Assembly: GCF_000986795.1 (NCBI RefSeq)
Contig: NZ_LAYZ01000025.1
Coordinates: 165,013 to 229,012, forward strand
Reading direction: 5' to 3'
From: Salinicoccus sediminis
Lineage (GTDB): Bacteria > Bacillota > Bacilli > Staphylococcales > Salinicoccaceae
DNA length: 64,000 nucleotides
In this document: positions 8,482-17,742 of the stretch, piece by piece
Numbering within the stretch: position 1 is the stretch's first letter
Layout: each line of letters begins with the position of its first letter
Notes under the pieces: generated by a model
Database searches by the model: none
What the model was told of the DNA's origin: nothing
Seen by the model: only the letters and a program-made list of their open reading frames with translations
Position numbers and translations under genes: made by a program

Positions 8482-9396
8482 TCACTTATAGAGAGTGTCT
8501 ATAATTGCTGTTTCGGCTGGCACGTCATAAGCGGTTTCCCCGATGATGCTGATGACTTCCTTTATGCTGGCTGAGTCTGAGTTCTCCCGATAGATCATAT
8601 CCGTCTTCAGTGCAACGTCGGTCAATTGAGGTATGTCGATTGCATGCAGTAGTCCTCCCTCAATTTCCCTCCGGACACTGAGTTCCGGTAAAAACCCAAT
8701 GGCCGAGTGGTTCAAAATGATGCCTTTGGCTGTCTCCATGCTGTCCACTTCATATTTGATATCAGGCTGTCTTTCCAGTTTCATAAACAGATTATTCACC
8801 ATTGTCCAATCCATCGATCCGCAGGCAAAAAATACGATTGTGTGCCCACTGAGCTTCTCTGCATCCGGCTGACTTCCTATGAATCCATGTCCCTGTGGCA
8901 CAATGAGCCTTATTGGACTCTCCAAGGCTCTGTGTATGCTCAATCCGGGTGCTGATACATTGCTTGCAAAACCGAGGTCGGCTTCTCCTCGCGAAACCAT
9001 GCGTACGACCTCTTCACTCGGTGCAGTAATTATCTTTACATTCAATTCAGGAAGCACTTTTTTAACTGCGGCAAGAATGTCTGGAAGAAGATAACAGGAA
9101 GCCAGACTGGAACTGGCGACAGTGAGCCTGTTGTCATTCCTGCTGTCATCCAGATAGGCTTTTCCTTTTTTCAGAGTATCCACCATATTTTCTGCAAAAG
9201 GCAGAAATCCCGAACCTTTTTCAGTCAGTATCAGCCGGCGCCCACTGCGCTCAAACAGCTGTGCACCAAGTTCACGTTCAAGTGATTTTATTCTTGAGCT
9301 AACAGAAGGCTGGGACAGAAAGAGTACTTTGGAAGCTTTGTTGATACTTCCGAAATGATTGACATGTACAAATGCTTCCAGATTTTCTATATTCAT
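8482..9396 (-). CDS. LysR family regulator of the sulfur-compound cluster
   Basis: A 304-residue LysR regulator. The winged helix-turn-helix spans about residues 1-60 (GSINKASKVLFLSQPSVSSRIKSLE) and the two-lobed effector domain about 88-295. It is upstream of, and on the same strand as, the ABC/monooxygenase genes. In B. subtilis the LysR regulator YtlI activates a similar set, so control of the downstream operon in response to sulfur supply is the simplest reading. That role is inferred from position. Confidence 0.85.
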   Translation of the reverse strand: MNIENLEAFVHVNHFGSINKASKVLFLSQPSVSSRIKSLERELGAQLFERSGRRLILTEKGSGFLPFAENMVDTLKKGKAYLDDSRNDNRLTVASSSLASCYLLPDILAAVKKVLPELNVKIITAPSEEVVRMVSRGEADLGFASNVSAPGLSIHRALESPIRLIVPQGHGFIGSQPDAEKLSGHTIVFFACGSMDWTMVNNLFMKLERQPDIKYEVDSMETAKGIILNHSAIGFLPELSVRREIEGGLLHAIDIPQLTDVALKTDMIYRENSDSASIKEVISIIGETAYDVPAETAIIDTLYK

Positions 9397-9569
9397 AGCG
9401 ACGCCTCCTCAATAATTCTCTACAGGTTTTGTATCCACATTGATATCATATTATATAAATAGGAATTAAAAGTGTAAACAGTTTGATTTTTTTAAATCAG
9501 TAGCAATATGGTATATTTGATGATAAGAGGGTATTTATCAAGTAGGCTTTATAGAAGGAGGAATTCAAA

Positions 9570-10070
9570 ATGTTATCTGAGAAATTGAAAGAAGCTTTGA
9601 ATAACCAGATGAACAATGAATTTGCAGCTGCGCATGAATATATGGCAATGGCAGCATATTGTGAGTCCAGAAGCTATGATGGTTTTGCCAATTTTTATAT
9701 CCAGCAGGCCAAAGAGGAACGATTCCATGGCACAAAACTTTATGACTACCTGAATGACCGGGGTGTTCACGCGATTTTCAAGGAAATCCCGGCACCTGCA
9801 ACTGACTATAATTCCATCCTTGATACTTTCAAGGCCGGGCTTGCACAGGAGAAGGAAGTGACGAAATCATTCTATAACATCTCTGATATCGCCACTGATG
9901 AAAAGGAGTACGCAACATTATCCTTCATCCGATGGTTCCTTGATGAGCAGGTGGAGGAAGAGGCGACATTCGAACGCCATATCGACTATATCGAAAGGAT
10001 CAAAGATGATGCCAATGCTCTGTTCATTTATGAAAGAGAGCTTGGGAAGCGGGATTTCAATGAAGCGTAG
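9570..10070 (+). CDS. ftnA: Non-heme ferritin, iron storage
   Basis: A 166-residue bacterial ferritin, very close in pattern to staphylococcal FtnA. Diiron-site residues are visible in [14 protein letters not shown] (helix A), [15 protein letters not shown] (helix B, ExxH) and the later [14 protein letters not shown] segment. It oxidises Fe(II) and stores Fe(III) in a 24-mer shell in the cytoplasm. AGAAGGAGG lies nine bases before the ATG. It is a single-gene unit, divergent from the LysR gene and closed by a hairpin. PerR or Fur control is usual for this family, but I could not identify a convincing box in the 173-base upstream region. Confidence 0.92.
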   Translation: MLSEKLKEALNNQMNNEFAAAHEYMAMAAYCESRSYDGFANFYIQQAKEERFHGTKLYDYLNDRGVHAIFKEIPAPATDYNSILDTFKAGLAQEKEVTKSFYNISDIATDEKEYATLSFIRWFLDEQVEEEATFERHIDYIERIKDDANALFIYERELGKRDFNEA

Positions 10071-10075
10071 GCGTC

Positions 10076-10107
10076 AAAAAATGGACCGGCACTGCCGGTC
10101 CATTTTT
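10076..10107 (+). terminator. Ferritin terminator
   Basis: Stem AATGGACCGGC / GCCGGTCCATT flanked by A and T runs, six bases after the ferritin stop codon. Confidence 0.88.
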
Positions 10108-10116
10108 ATATCTCTT

Positions 10117-10260
10117 TCACATCATTGACAGCTGCATGACAATTTTCCTGAAGCCTTCCTCCTCATGCTTCATGCTGCCCTGTATGGTCGAACCGACCGA
10201 CGTCTTGATCTGACCTTTCAGAACCTCTCTCCTAATTGAAATTTTCCTGGCTGGATGCAT
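10117..10260 (-). CDS. Possible 47-residue small protein, doubtful
   Basis: The 260 bases between ferritin and the acetyltransferase contain one open frame of 47 codons on the minus strand, starting MHPARKISIRREVLK and ending QLSMM. It has no good ribosome binding site at the first ATG; AGGAGAGAGG lies inside the frame. I do not recognise it. It could be a real small protein, a remnant or chance. It is listed because nothing else explains the stretch. Confidence 0.2.
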   Translation of the reverse strand: MHPARKISIRREVLKGQIKTSVGSTIQGSMKHEEEGFRKIVMQLSMM

Positions 10261-10331
10261 TGTAAGGCGTAACCATGATTCTGTCCTGTACACTTGTATA
10301 ATGTTATAATCTGCCTCAGGGAGGCCATACC

Positions 10332-11093
10332 ATGAATGACCTTAACATGATGTTCCGCAAGCGGATCCGTTTACAGACAAATTTCCAGATTGCATTCGAG
10401 AACCTTGAAAATGTTCTTGAACTGACGGCACAGGCACTGCCGTTTGAAAACACTGCCGTCATGTTCAACCGGACGAATGCCATCAGCCGGGATAACCTGA
10501 TTGAAAAGATGCTCATACAGAACGAAGGGGGACTCTGCTATGAACTGAATCCACTGTTACACTTGTTTTTATCGGAAAACGACTTCGATTCTGCAATGTA
10601 TTACGGCAGAGTTCATAACGGCACGGACTTCGGTACTAAAACACATGTCATGTTTCTTGTGAAACATGGGAGGAGAGCCTATCTCATCGATACAGGTTTC
10701 GGTGGGAACCTGCCGCTCAGACCGGTTCCTATGAATGGTGATACTGTGCATTCCAGAAACGGATCGTTTAAAGTCACTGAAGTGTCAGACGGCCATGTTC
10801 TGATGATGAACCTTGCCACATCTCAAAAAGGGTGGATACCCGGTTATAAGTTCTACCTCAACGATCCAGTAGCGGGAATCGGGGAACTGGATCGTGTTCA
10901 GAAGATCATAAAAGAGAGCGAAACTTCCCCGTTCAATAAAGAGCCGCTTATTACAGCATTCACAGAAGCTGGCAGACACACGCTTACCGATAAAAATTAT
11001 ACGATCTGGGCGGATGGTCATGTTAAAAAAACAGAAGTCCTGCCCGGGCAATTCTATGAATTAGCAGAAAAATACTTCAACCTGAAAATTTAG
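10332..11093 (+). CDS. Arylamine N-acetyltransferase
   Basis: A 253-residue NAT family enzyme that transfers acetyl from acetyl-CoA to arylamines, hydrazines or similar amines. The triad can be seen: cysteine in GGLCYELNPLL, histidine in the THVMFLV strand and aspartate in YLIDTGFGGN. The start ATG at 10332 has CAGGGAGG upstream. A small membrane protein gene begins 20 bases after the stop codon and is probably cotranscribed. Physiological substrate unknown. Confidence 0.88.
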   Translation: MNDLNMMFRKRIRLQTNFQIAFENLENVLELTAQALPFENTAVMFNRTNAISRDNLIEKMLIQNEGGLCYELNPLLHLFLSENDFDSAMYYGRVHNGTDFGTKTHVMFLVKHGRRAYLIDTGFGGNLPLRPVPMNGDTVHSRNGSFKVTEVSDGHVLMMNLATSQKGWIPGYKFYLNDPVAGIGELDRVQKIIKESETSPFNKEPLITAFTEAGRHTLTDKNYTIWADGHVKKTEVLPGQFYELAEKYFNLKI

Positions 11094-11113
11094 ATCTGAT
11101 TAGGAGCAGAAAC

Positions 11114-11275
11114 ATGAATATGTTTTTCATTTCATTCCTGGTACTGCCGGTACTTGCCTTCATCACCTTATTGCTGCTGACTGACAGCCTGGTCTATGCA
11201 ATCATTGCATTGCTCATCACAGACCTTGTCTTCACAATATTGTTCATAAAGAACAAAAAACAGATGAAGAAGTAG
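11114..11275 (+). CDS. Small two-helix membrane protein (53 residues)
   Basis: A short gene with TAGGAGCAGAAAC before ATG. The product has two hydrophobic helices (about residues 3-22 and 27-45) and a lysine-rich end (NKKQMKK). It shares the pattern PVxxFIxLLxxTD with another small protein at 16295-16471, so the two look like paralogs of an undescribed small family. It follows the acetyltransferase closely. Function unknown. Confidence 0.6.
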   Translation: MNMFFISFLVLPVLAFITLLLLTDSLVYAIIALLITDLVFTILFIKNKKQMKK

Positions 11276-11288
11276 CGGAATACACCAT

Positions 11289-11317
11289 TTGACATATCCC
11301 ACAAGGTATAGTAAAGT
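11289..11317 (+). promoter_or_regulatory. Promoter of the padR operon
   Basis: TTGACA, 17 bases, TAAAGT. The start site would fall at about 11324, exactly where a strong inverted repeat begins. Confidence 0.75.
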
Positions 11318-11323
11318 GTACCC

Positions 11324-11350
11324 AAGCTATTTTGCATAACAAAATAGCTT
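11324..11350 (+). terminator. Inverted repeat at the padR transcription start: terminator or operator
   Basis: Perfect 11-bp arms (AAGCTATTTTG / CAAAATAGCTT), five-base loop, then TTTTATT. It could end transcription from the acetyltransferase side, or act as the site where the PadR protein represses its own promoter, or as an early attenuator. Position alone does not decide. Confidence 0.6.
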
Positions 11351-11392
11351 TTATTCCACCTCGCTATCATGTAATGCAAAGTAGGTGAAGAC

Positions 11393-11752
11393 GTGAACAG
11401 AACCCAGATTCTAAAAGGCCTCATGGAAGCCTGCATCCTTAAGATAATCCATGATGATATCGTATACGGATATGAATTATCGGAAAAGCTTCAGAACCTT
11501 GGCCTTGCCGATGTAAGCGAAGGGACAATCTATCCTATACTGCTGAGACTCCAGAGAAACAATTATATTTACAGTGAGAAACGCACATCTGATTTCGGAC
11601 CAAAAAGAAAATACTACTTCATTACCGAGGAAGGAAAAAACGCACTGAAGCTCATGACCGAAGAGTGGGATAGAATCCTCGGTCCAATCGATTCGATACT
11701 CAAGGAGGACACACAGCATGTCAGAAAAACCACTGATAAAAGAGAACAATAG
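11393..11752 (+). CDS. PadR family transcriptional regulator
   Basis: A 119-residue PadR-type winged helix protein (ACILKIIHDDIVYGYELSEKL, then GTIYPILLRLQRNNYI and the GPKRKYYFITEEG wing). The start is a GTG with AGGTGAAG upstream. Its end overlaps the next gene by 35 bases, a common arrangement in which a PadR repressor is paired with a DUF1129-type or other membrane protein. It probably regulates its own operon; the effector is unknown. Confidence 0.88.
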   Translation: MNRTQILKGLMEACILKIIHDDIVYGYELSEKLQNLGLADVSEGTIYPILLRLQRNNYIYSEKRTSDFGPKRKYYFITEEGKNALKLMTEEWDRILGPIDSILKEDTQHVRKTTDKREQ

Positions 11753-12416
11753 GCTGAGGGAAAAACTGAATCAGCACAACAAAGAAGTCTACGAGGATAT
11801 ACTGGTCTATATCAGACTGAATTACACTTCCAAAAATGAAGAGACCGAGGAGATACTGAACGACCTTCTTAACCACATAATAGAAGCTCAGAGGAATGGC
11901 AAAAAAATCGAAGAAGTTACCGGAAAAGACTATAGGACATATGCCGACAGCATCATCGAGGAACTGCCCAGGAGGAATGTATGGAAACTTGCCGGAAAGA
12001 TAGCATTGGTTTTCCTTGGGGTCATGTACCTGTTTTCATTTTTGACAGATCTGGTATTCAATATTATTGATGGTGCACCGTTATCCGTCACAATCGATGT
12101 TGCAGCAGAGGTCTTTTACATTGTCATCATGTCGTTGGGCGGGGTCGGATTTGTATTCCTCATTTTCCATGCAATACAGTATACCCTGTTCAGGAATTGG
12201 CCCGCATGGAAAGAATATGGATTGGTTTTCATAGGTGGCGCAGTCTCTTTTTTGATTGTCATGATTCCGGTTTTTTTGAAGAATGCCATCGATATCGGCC
12301 CGTCACTTGAAATGAGTCTTTGGATACCTGTACTGCTTGGCATTATCCTTGCGGCATTGGGATTCTACCTGCTTTTCAAACCTGAAAGCAACGCCGGGCG
12401 ATACAGAAGTGAATAG
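11718..12416 (+). CDS. DUF1129-like membrane protein paired with PadR
   Basis: A 232-residue protein. The N-terminal 95 residues are soluble and charged (REKLNQHNKEVYEDILVYIR). Four hydrophobic helices follow at about 96-118, 128-155, 165-190 and 198-220. This layout is typical of DUF1129/YhhN-like partners of PadR regulators. The start overlaps the padR coding region, so translation is probably coupled. Function unknown; a role in sensing or membrane stress is conjecture. Confidence 0.65.
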   Translation: MSEKPLIKENNRLREKLNQHNKEVYEDILVYIRLNYTSKNEETEEILNDLLNHIIEAQRNGKKIEEVTGKDYRTYADSIIEELPRRNVWKLAGKIALVFLGVMYLFSFLTDLVFNIIDGAPLSVTIDVAAEVFYIVIMSLGGVGFVFLIFHAIQYTLFRNWPAWKEYGLVFIGGAVSFLIVMIPVFLKNAIDIGPSLEMSLWIPVLLGIILAALGFYLLFKPESNAGRYRSE

Positions 12417-12429
12417 CACATATCGATAC

Positions 12430-12477
12430 AAAAAGCAGACCCCCGCAATGAAATTCATTACGGAAGGTCTGCTTTTT
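12430..12477 (+). terminator. Terminator of the padR operon
   Basis: Long hairpin with outer arms AAAAAGCAGACC / GGTCTGCTTTTT and an inner imperfect stem, 13 bases after the stop codon. Confidence 0.85.
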
Positions 12478-12557
12478 AGTAATTATTGGAGCTACTTGTC
12501 TATACCACCTGCACAATAGTTGAAACATGAATATGATAACCGGCATATCACTAAAAA

Positions 12558-12577
12558 GTTTATATACAGTTTATCTT
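12558..12577 (+). promoter_or_regulatory. Candidate HssR-type direct repeat upstream of hrtB
   Basis: GTTTATATA-CA-GTTTATCTT: two 9-bp repeats with a two-base gap. From memory, the S. aureus HssR site in front of hrtAB is GTTCATATT-N2-GTTCATATT, which has the same 11-bp period and closely similar half-sites. It lies 68 bases before the hrtB start. No hssRS genes are in this window. Confidence 0.6.
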
Positions 12578-12644
12578 ATTTTTATATTCGCTTTATACGT
12601 TGGGTGTAGAGTAGGGTTCAAACATTGAGAAAGGAACCCTGAAT

Positions 12645-13697
12645 ATGAAACTCGCATTAAGAGAACTTAAGTTTTACAAATTCAAATATGTGCTTGTCAC
12701 ACTGATCCTTTTCCTGCTCGCATTTCTTGTATTGTTCATTTCTGCCCTTGCACAAGGGTTGGCCAAAGAAAATGCCTCGGGTGTCGAAGCCTGGAATCAG
12801 GAGTATTTTGTCATATCGGAGGGTGTCGATGATTCATTGACACAATCAAATATCGAAGAGCAGCTTGATCGGATTGAAGGAATAACAGATGAAGGGCACA
12901 ACATAGAGTTTTCCGCAAACAGCCTGACCACACCGGAATCCACCATCGATGCGGTATTCACCAATACGGATGAAAATATTGTCCCTCAGGCCGACGAAGG
13001 TCGGCTTCCCGAGAATTCCGATGAAATTCTATTGAACTATAAATTGACTGATGAAGGATACAGTATCGGGGATACCGTAGAACTGGAAGATACGGATGTG
13101 ACCTTCGAAATTACAGGCTTCACCGATGACATCATGTATGCACACACTTCCATGGCATACGTTACAGACGGCGGTATGGAAAGGCTTGATTCCACCAGTA
13201 TCGCGGCCGTTGCGCTGCCTGAAAACATGAGCTTTATTTCTGACGATATCAATGATATCCAAGATGTAAAGATGGTCAGTGAAGATGATATCAAACAGGC
13301 GATACCTAGCTATCAGGCAGAGCAGCAGCCTCTCAACCTCATGATTGTCTTCCTGTTCATCATTTCAGCGATCGTGCTGTCTGCTTTCTTCTACGTCATA
13401 ACGATACAGAAGTCATCACAAATCGGCATTCTGAAAGCAATAGGAACCAAAAACAGTGAGCTGGTTAAAGCGATACTCATACAAGTCATGCTCATCACAC
13501 TCACCGGAGTCGTCCTGTCTGTGGTCATCATGTTCGCACTAAATAATGTCATTCCGGTATCCATGCCGTTCTACCTGAATACCGGTCTCATGGTGATCGT
13601 TTCCGGACTGTTCCTTGTGGTGGCATTCCTTGGTGCCATACTGTCACTCGTACGTATCATCAAAATTGATCCATTAGATGCTATAGGAGGAGAATAA
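12645..13697 (+). CDS. hrtB: Heme exporter permease HrtB
   Basis: A 350-residue MacB-like permease: one N-terminal helix (about 16-38), a large extracellular domain (40-230) and three C-terminal helices (232-256, 278-300, 312-336). The segment [14 protein letters not shown] followed by [19 protein letters not shown] is nearly the same as staphylococcal HrtB. With HrtA it relieves heme toxicity by exporting heme from the membrane. AGAAAGGAA precedes the ATG. Here the permease gene comes first and the ATPase second, whereas S. aureus has hrtA before hrtB. Confidence 0.85.
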   Translation: MKLALRELKFYKFKYVLVTLILFLLAFLVLFISALAQGLAKENASGVEAWNQEYFVISEGVDDSLTQSNIEEQLDRIEGITDEGHNIEFSANSLTTPESTIDAVFTNTDENIVPQADEGRLPENSDEILLNYKLTDEGYSIGDTVELEDTDVTFEITGFTDDIMYAHTSMAYVTDGGMERLDSTSIAAVALPENMSFISDDINDIQDVKMVSEDDIKQAIPSYQAEQQPLNLMIVFLFIISAIVLSAFFYVITIQKSSQIGILKAIGTKNSELVKAILIQVMLITLTGVVLSVVIMFALNNVIPVSMPFYLNTGLMVIVSGLFLVVAFLGAILSLVRIIKIDPLDAIGGE

Positions 13698-13698
13698 T

Positions 13699-14403
13699 AT
13701 GGGATTAGTCATAAATAACCTGACCAAATCATTTGGAAAAGGTGATATAGAAACGCAAGTGCTGAAGGGAATCGATATGGAAGTGGGTCAAGGGGAGCTG
13801 GTCATACTGAAAGGTGCTTCCGGTTCCGGTAAGACGACACTGCTTTCAATTATCGGCGGGCTGCTTAGCCGCTCCGGTGGTGATGTATCCCTGAACAATG
13901 ATGACTATCTCGACATAAAACAGAAGGACCTCACTTCAATGAGACTCAAAGGGATCGGATTCATATTCCAATCCTCCCACCTGATCCCTTATATGAAAGT
14001 CATTGATCAACTGGCGTTCGTAGGGGAGCAGGCCGGGCTGACTTCAAAGGATGCCAGACAGAGGGCGGAAAAACTTTTGAAGGAAATCGGGCTCGGTCAC
14101 AGGTTGAAAGCTTATCCGAATGTCCTGTCCGGCGGAGAGAAGCAGCGCGTCGCAATAATGAGGGCATGGATGAACGCACCAGTAATGATTCTTGCCGATG
14201 AACCGACAGCAAGTCTCGATGCCAAAAGGGCCACAGAAGTGATGGGAATGATACGTGACAATATCAGAGTCAACAACTCTGTTGGGTTGATGATCACCCA
14301 CGACGAAAGACTTTTCGACTACGCCGACAGGATCTATACACTTGAGGACGGGCACATTGCGCCTGAGAAGAAAAACGAAGAGAAGGAACCGGTATATAAC
14401 TAA
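13699..14403 (+). CDS. hrtA: Heme exporter ATP-binding protein HrtA
   Basis: A 234-residue ABC ATPase of the MacB/LolD class, with Walker [11 protein letters not shown]-loop [12 protein letters not shown], signature LSGGEKQR, Walker [13 protein letters not shown] and switch [15 protein letters not shown]. The Q-loop and surrounding residues match the HrtA pattern. It begins two bases after the hrtB stop with GGAGGAG just upstream, so the pair is translated together. It powers heme efflux through HrtB. Confidence 0.87.
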   Translation: MGLVINNLTKSFGKGDIETQVLKGIDMEVGQGELVILKGASGSGKTTLLSIIGGLLSRSGGDVSLNNDDYLDIKQKDLTSMRLKGIGFIFQSSHLIPYMKVIDQLAFVGEQAGLTSKDARQRAEKLLKEIGLGHRLKAYPNVLSGGEKQRVAIMRAWMNAPVMILADEPTASLDAKRATEVMGMIRDNIRVNNSVGLMITHDERLFDYADRIYTLEDGHIAPEKKNEEKEPVYN

Positions 14404-14408
14404 AAACA

Positions 14409-14434
14409 CCCGGCAGTTCGAATGAACTGCCGGG
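14409..14434. terminator. Hairpin between hrtA and mqo
   Basis: CCCGGCAGTTC / GAACTGCCGGG with a four-base loop. The T-run lies on the minus-strand side, so it is chiefly the mqo terminator and may also stop hrtBA transcripts. Confidence 0.82.
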
Positions 14435-14443
14435 CTTCGTCAA

Positions 14444-15955
14444 TCAGCTGAGAAGGACACCTTCCTCATGTGTATTCAGGCCGAGATTTCTCGAAACCTT
14501 TTCGTCAATTTCCCTGAAATATTCCGGGTTGTCGGTCAGTGAAATGCCGAATGAAGGAATCATCTCTTTAATCTTATCTTTCCACTCCGGAAAATCTTCC
14601 TTGAAGCATCTGCTCATTACATCAAGCATTACATCAACTGACACAGAGGCACCCGGCGACGCTCCGAGCAGTGCGGCAATGGAACCATCTTCTGAAGTGA
14701 TGACTTCAGTACCGAACTGCAATGTGCCTTTACCGCCTTTGTCCGTGTCTTTGATAACCTGTACACGCTGTCCGGCGGTCACCACATCCCATTCACCGCT
14801 TCTGGCTTCCGGAATGAATTCACGCAGATCTTCCATCCTCTCTTCTTCGCTCAACAGCAGCTGCTGAATCAGATACTTCGTCAGACCCATCTCCTTGGCA
14901 CCTGCAGAAAGCATTGTCAAAACGTTATACGGCTTCACCGAGCCCAGAAGATCCATATTGGAGCCCGTTTTCAGGAACTTGGGCGAGAACCCCGCGAATG
15001 GTCCGAAAAGAAGAGACCTCTTACCGTCGATATAACGTGTATCAAGGTGGGGCACGGACATCGGCGGTGCACCCACTTTCGCTTTACCGTATACCTTGGC
15101 ATTATGCTTCTCAACAACCTCAGGGTTCTGACACACCATGAACAGACCGCTTACAGGGAAGCCACCTACATTTTTTGATTCCGGTATACCGGTCTTCTGC
15201 AGAAGTGGAAGGCTGCCGCCGCCCGCACCGATGAATACGAACCTTGAAGTATGGTATTCATGTTTCCCGGTCTTCAGGTTTTTGACCTTGACCTGCCACT
15301 CTCCACCTTCTGTCCTGCGGATATCCTCGACGCTGTGTTCAAAATGGATATCGACCTCCTTTTCTCCCTGGAGCACGTCAAACAGCTTACGTGTCAGGTT
15401 GCCAAAGTTGATATCCGTACCCGATTCAATTTTAGTCGCTGCAATCGGTTCTTCCGTGCCGCGGCCTTCCATCATCAATGGAATCCATTTCTCCAGTGTC
15501 GCCTCATCGTCGGCAAATTCCATGCCTTCGAAAAGAGGGCTGCCAGTGAGCGCTTTTACGCGCTTTTTCAGAAATTCGACATTTTTGTCTCCTTCAACGA
15601 AGCTTAAGTGGGGCACGGGCATGATGAAATCATTCGGCTTTTCAATCAGTCCCCGGTCAACCAGATACGACCAGAACTGCTTGGAAAGCTGGAACTGCTC
15701 ATTGATTCTGATCGCTTTCGTAATATCCAGCGAACCGTCCGCCATCTCGGGCGTATAGTTCATCTCACATAGAGCAGAGTGACCAGTCCCTGCATTATTC
15801 ATCGCATCCGAACTTTCCTGGGCGGTCCTGTCAAGTTTCTCGAACACTTTGATATCCCATTCCGGTTTCAATTCTTTAAGCAATGTCCCCAGGGTGGCAC
15901 TCATTATCCCGCCACCGACCAGGATGACATCCGTTTTGTTCAATACACTGTTCAT
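14444..15955 (-). CDS. mqo: Malate:quinone oxidoreductase
   Basis: A roughly 503-residue FAD enzyme at the membrane that oxidises malate to oxaloacetate and reduces quinone in the TCA cycle. The N-terminal FAD loop [16 protein letters not shown] and the [17 protein letters not shown] segment are diagnostic. The start is uncertain: ATG at 15955 lies 13 bases after GGGAG, while a GTG at 15964 lies only four bases after it. It is monocistronic, convergent with hrtBA. With the qox quinol oxidase in this window it forms a malate-to-oxygen electron path. Confidence 0.93.
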   Translation of the reverse strand: MNSVLNKTDVILVGGGIMSATLGTLLKELKPEWDIKVFEKLDRTAQESSDAMNNAGTGHSALCEMNYTPEMADGSLDITKAIRINEQFQLSKQFWSYLVDRGLIEKPNDFIMPVPHLSFVEGDKNVEFLKKRVKALTGSPLFEGMEFADDEATLEKWIPLMMEGRGTEEPIAATKIESGTDINFGNLTRKLFDVLQGEKEVDIHFEHSVEDIRRTEGGEWQVKVKNLKTGKHEYHTSRFVFIGAGGGSLPLLQKTGIPESKNVGGFPVSGLFMVCQNPEVVEKHNAKVYGKAKVGAPPMSVPHLDTRYIDGKRSLLFGPFAGFSPKFLKTGSNMDLLGSVKPYNVLTMLSAGAKEMGLTKYLIQQLLLSEEERMEDLREFIPEARSGEWDVVTAGQRVQVIKDTDKGGKGTLQFGTEVITSEDGSIAALLGASPGASVSVDVMLDVMSRCFKEDFPEWKDKIKEMIPSFGISLTDNPEYFREIDEKVSRNLGLNTHEEGVLLS

Positions 15956-16294
15956 AATAACCACAATGCTCCCTTGTATATATAATCAAGACCAGAAGCT
16001 CATAAACGTTACAGAAATCACAAATCAGACCGCAAGAACCTCTGTTTCTACAATCAATAGACACCATACCAGAATTAGTATAGCGTATATTGAAGTTTCA
16101 AAAATATTTATTACTCTTAATTATACTCCTTTTCACTGAGATATAAAAGAATATTCTCATTAAATATGACATACAATTTAAAAATGTGTCATACCAATCA
16201 GCAGGGGGCAGCAATATCATCCAGTCAGAAGCAATGGGTATAAAAGACACTAATCTGTTAAACTGACACTATATTAAACAAGGAGCATTTTTAA
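15956..16294. other. AT-rich intergenic region, mqo upstream side
   Basis: About 340 bases containing the divergent upstream regions of mqo and the small membrane protein gene. I see no convincing gene. A GGGTAT word at about 16227 resembles a sigma-B -10 element but has no matching -35. Confidence 0.4.
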
Positions 16295-16471
16295 ATGAGA
16301 AATCTAACCGTATTCATCATCGCCCCGGTATTCCTGTTCATCTTCCTGCTCTTCATCACTGATGCTGCAAACGCCGCCGGCGGTGTGCTGATCTTCTACC
16401 TCGTCATGCTCGCAAGCAGGGCTTATGAGAAATACAAAAGGACAAAGGCAGAAAAGGACCAGCACCGGTGA
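16295..16471 (+). CDS. Small two-helix membrane protein (58 residues)
   Basis: Starts with ATG after AAGGAGCATTTTTAA. The product has a strongly hydrophobic N-terminus (about residues 5-22), a short alanine/glycine turn, a second helix (30-42) and a charged tail (RAYEKYKRTKAEKD). It shares PVxxFIxLLxxTD with the product of 11114-11275. The stop codon lies inside a terminator stem. Function unknown. Confidence 0.6.
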   Translation: MRNLTVFIIAPVFLFIFLLFITDAANAAGGVLIFYLVMLASRAYEKYKRTKAEKDQHR

Positions 16472-16494
16472 TGTTTCTCCGGCTCTGGTCCTTT
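16453..16494 (+). terminator. Hairpin after small membrane protein gene
   Basis: AAAGGACCAG / CTGGTCCTTT with an inner CCGG/CCGG stem. It begins inside the last codons; the T-run is weak. Confidence 0.65.
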
Positions 16495-16499
16495 AACCT

Positions 16500-16829
16500 T
16501 TATTTCACTTTTTCGTTGACGTAATCCGCAAACTCCTGCAGATTGCCCTCTGTAACATCGATCATGGCCACTTTGCCCATGCCTTCCGGGAATTCAATAT
16601 ACAGGGTGTTCTCCTCAACGAGCGCCCGTACGATATCCTGATAACTGAACACCCGTTTATACGGTTCACCGTTCATGTCCACACTCATTATCATTCTCTC
16701 GTTCGTGGTGATGTATGCTCCTTTAAAATGCGTCTGCTCCCCAACTTTGTAGATGATCGTCCCTTCCACAGCCGGGCCGGTTTTCTCCGTCGGATACAGC
16801 TCATTCTTATCTATGTCAGTCAGACTCAT
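16500..16829 (-). CDS. Hypothetical protein, possible PH-like fold
   Basis: A 109-residue soluble protein. The alternating beta-strand pattern (GTIIYKVGEQTHFKGAYITTNERMI) and C-terminal helix resemble small bacterial PH-like domains such as the YokE type. The start at 16829 has GGAGG eight bases upstream; the frame opens five codons earlier. It lies between a small membrane protein gene and a HAD phosphatase. No function can be assigned. Confidence 0.55.
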   Translation of the reverse strand: MSLTDIDKNELYPTEKTGPAVEGTIIYKVGEQTHFKGAYITTNERMIMSVDMNGEPYKRVFSYQDIVRALVEENTLYIEFPEGMGKVAMIDVTEGNLQEFADYVNEKVK

Positions 16830-16905
16830 GTGCAACGCCTCCATTATTTTTCTTCATCTGTCAATTTTACCATTCCAAACAGACAGGGGCTAATAAATGA
16901 ACCGG

Positions 16906-17571
16906 CTAGTCCCGGTGGATCGTCCAGTTATTTTTGGAAGCGACAGCAAGCAGCTCAGGATCGGGTTTCACTGCCACCGGCCTTCCCACGAGTTCGAGCA
17001 TCTTCAGATCCGAGTAGCTGTCACTGTAGGCCTCGCTGCTTTTCCAGTCGACCTCACGGCCCTTGAAGTGATTTCTGATGATATCTATTTTCCTCTCTGC
17101 GTGAACGCGTTCGAACTGCGGTTTGACATCCAGTCTGCCGTCTTTGTAGTGCACTTCAGAGCCGATGATGCAGTCGATGTTGAAACCCTTGAATATCGCT
17201 TCGAGCAACGGTACAAATGCACCGGATATCAGCATGATGTAGTAGTGGTCCTTCTGCAGCTGCCTAATTTTCCGGACCAGGGAGTCCCTTAGCTCCAGAG
17301 CCATGTCATTGGCGACATCGCTGAAGAACTGCTCTATTTCCGGTTTGGAATTATGCTTGAAGGAACGGATATAGTATTCCATTGCTTTATGCTGCATCTT
17401 CGTCTTTTTGACAAGTTTCAATTTATAGCCTATATAGAAAGGAGCAAAATTCCTGATGAACCTCCTGTAGTTCTTACCGAACTTCGGATGGTGTTTCAGA
17501 CGCTCCATCAGTATCGTGAATGTTTCATGCGGATACAGTGTGCCATCGAAATCAAATAGGGCAACTTTCAT
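16906..17571 (-). CDS. HAD-superfamily phosphatase (subfamily IB-like)
   Basis: A 221-residue HAD hydrolase. Motif I is DFDGTLYPHE near the N-terminus, motif II is LISGAF, and the acidic motif appears as SYSDLKMLE rather than the textbook GDSxxDxxM. The helical cap between residues 20 and 90 and the overall length fit the SerB/IB group. The start at 17571 has AGGAAAGGAA upstream. Substrate unknown; a small phosphomonoester such as a phosphorylated sugar, alcohol or serine is typical. Confidence 0.78.
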   Translation of the reverse strand: MKVALFDFDGTLYPHETFTILMERLKHHPKFGKNYRRFIRNFAPFYIGYKLKLVKKTKMQHKAMEYYIRSFKHNSKPEIEQFFSDVANDMALELRDSLVRKIRQLQKDHYYIMLISGAFVPLLEAIFKGFNIDCIIGSEVHYKDGRLDVKPQFERVHAERKIDIIRNHFKGREVDWKSSEAYSDSYSDLKMLELVGRPVAVKPDPELLAVASKNNWTIHRD

Positions 17572-17742
17572 ATTCGATGTTCCTTTCCTAATCGTAATCG
17601 TCCTGTCCAAAACACTGGAATACAGTTATTATTTTATCACAAAACCATTATTTCCAATATATCATTGCCCGGTCAATTTATTATGAAAACGCTGCACTTT
17701 TATATATGATTGAAGTAACAACTATTGGGAGGGAAAAGAAAG

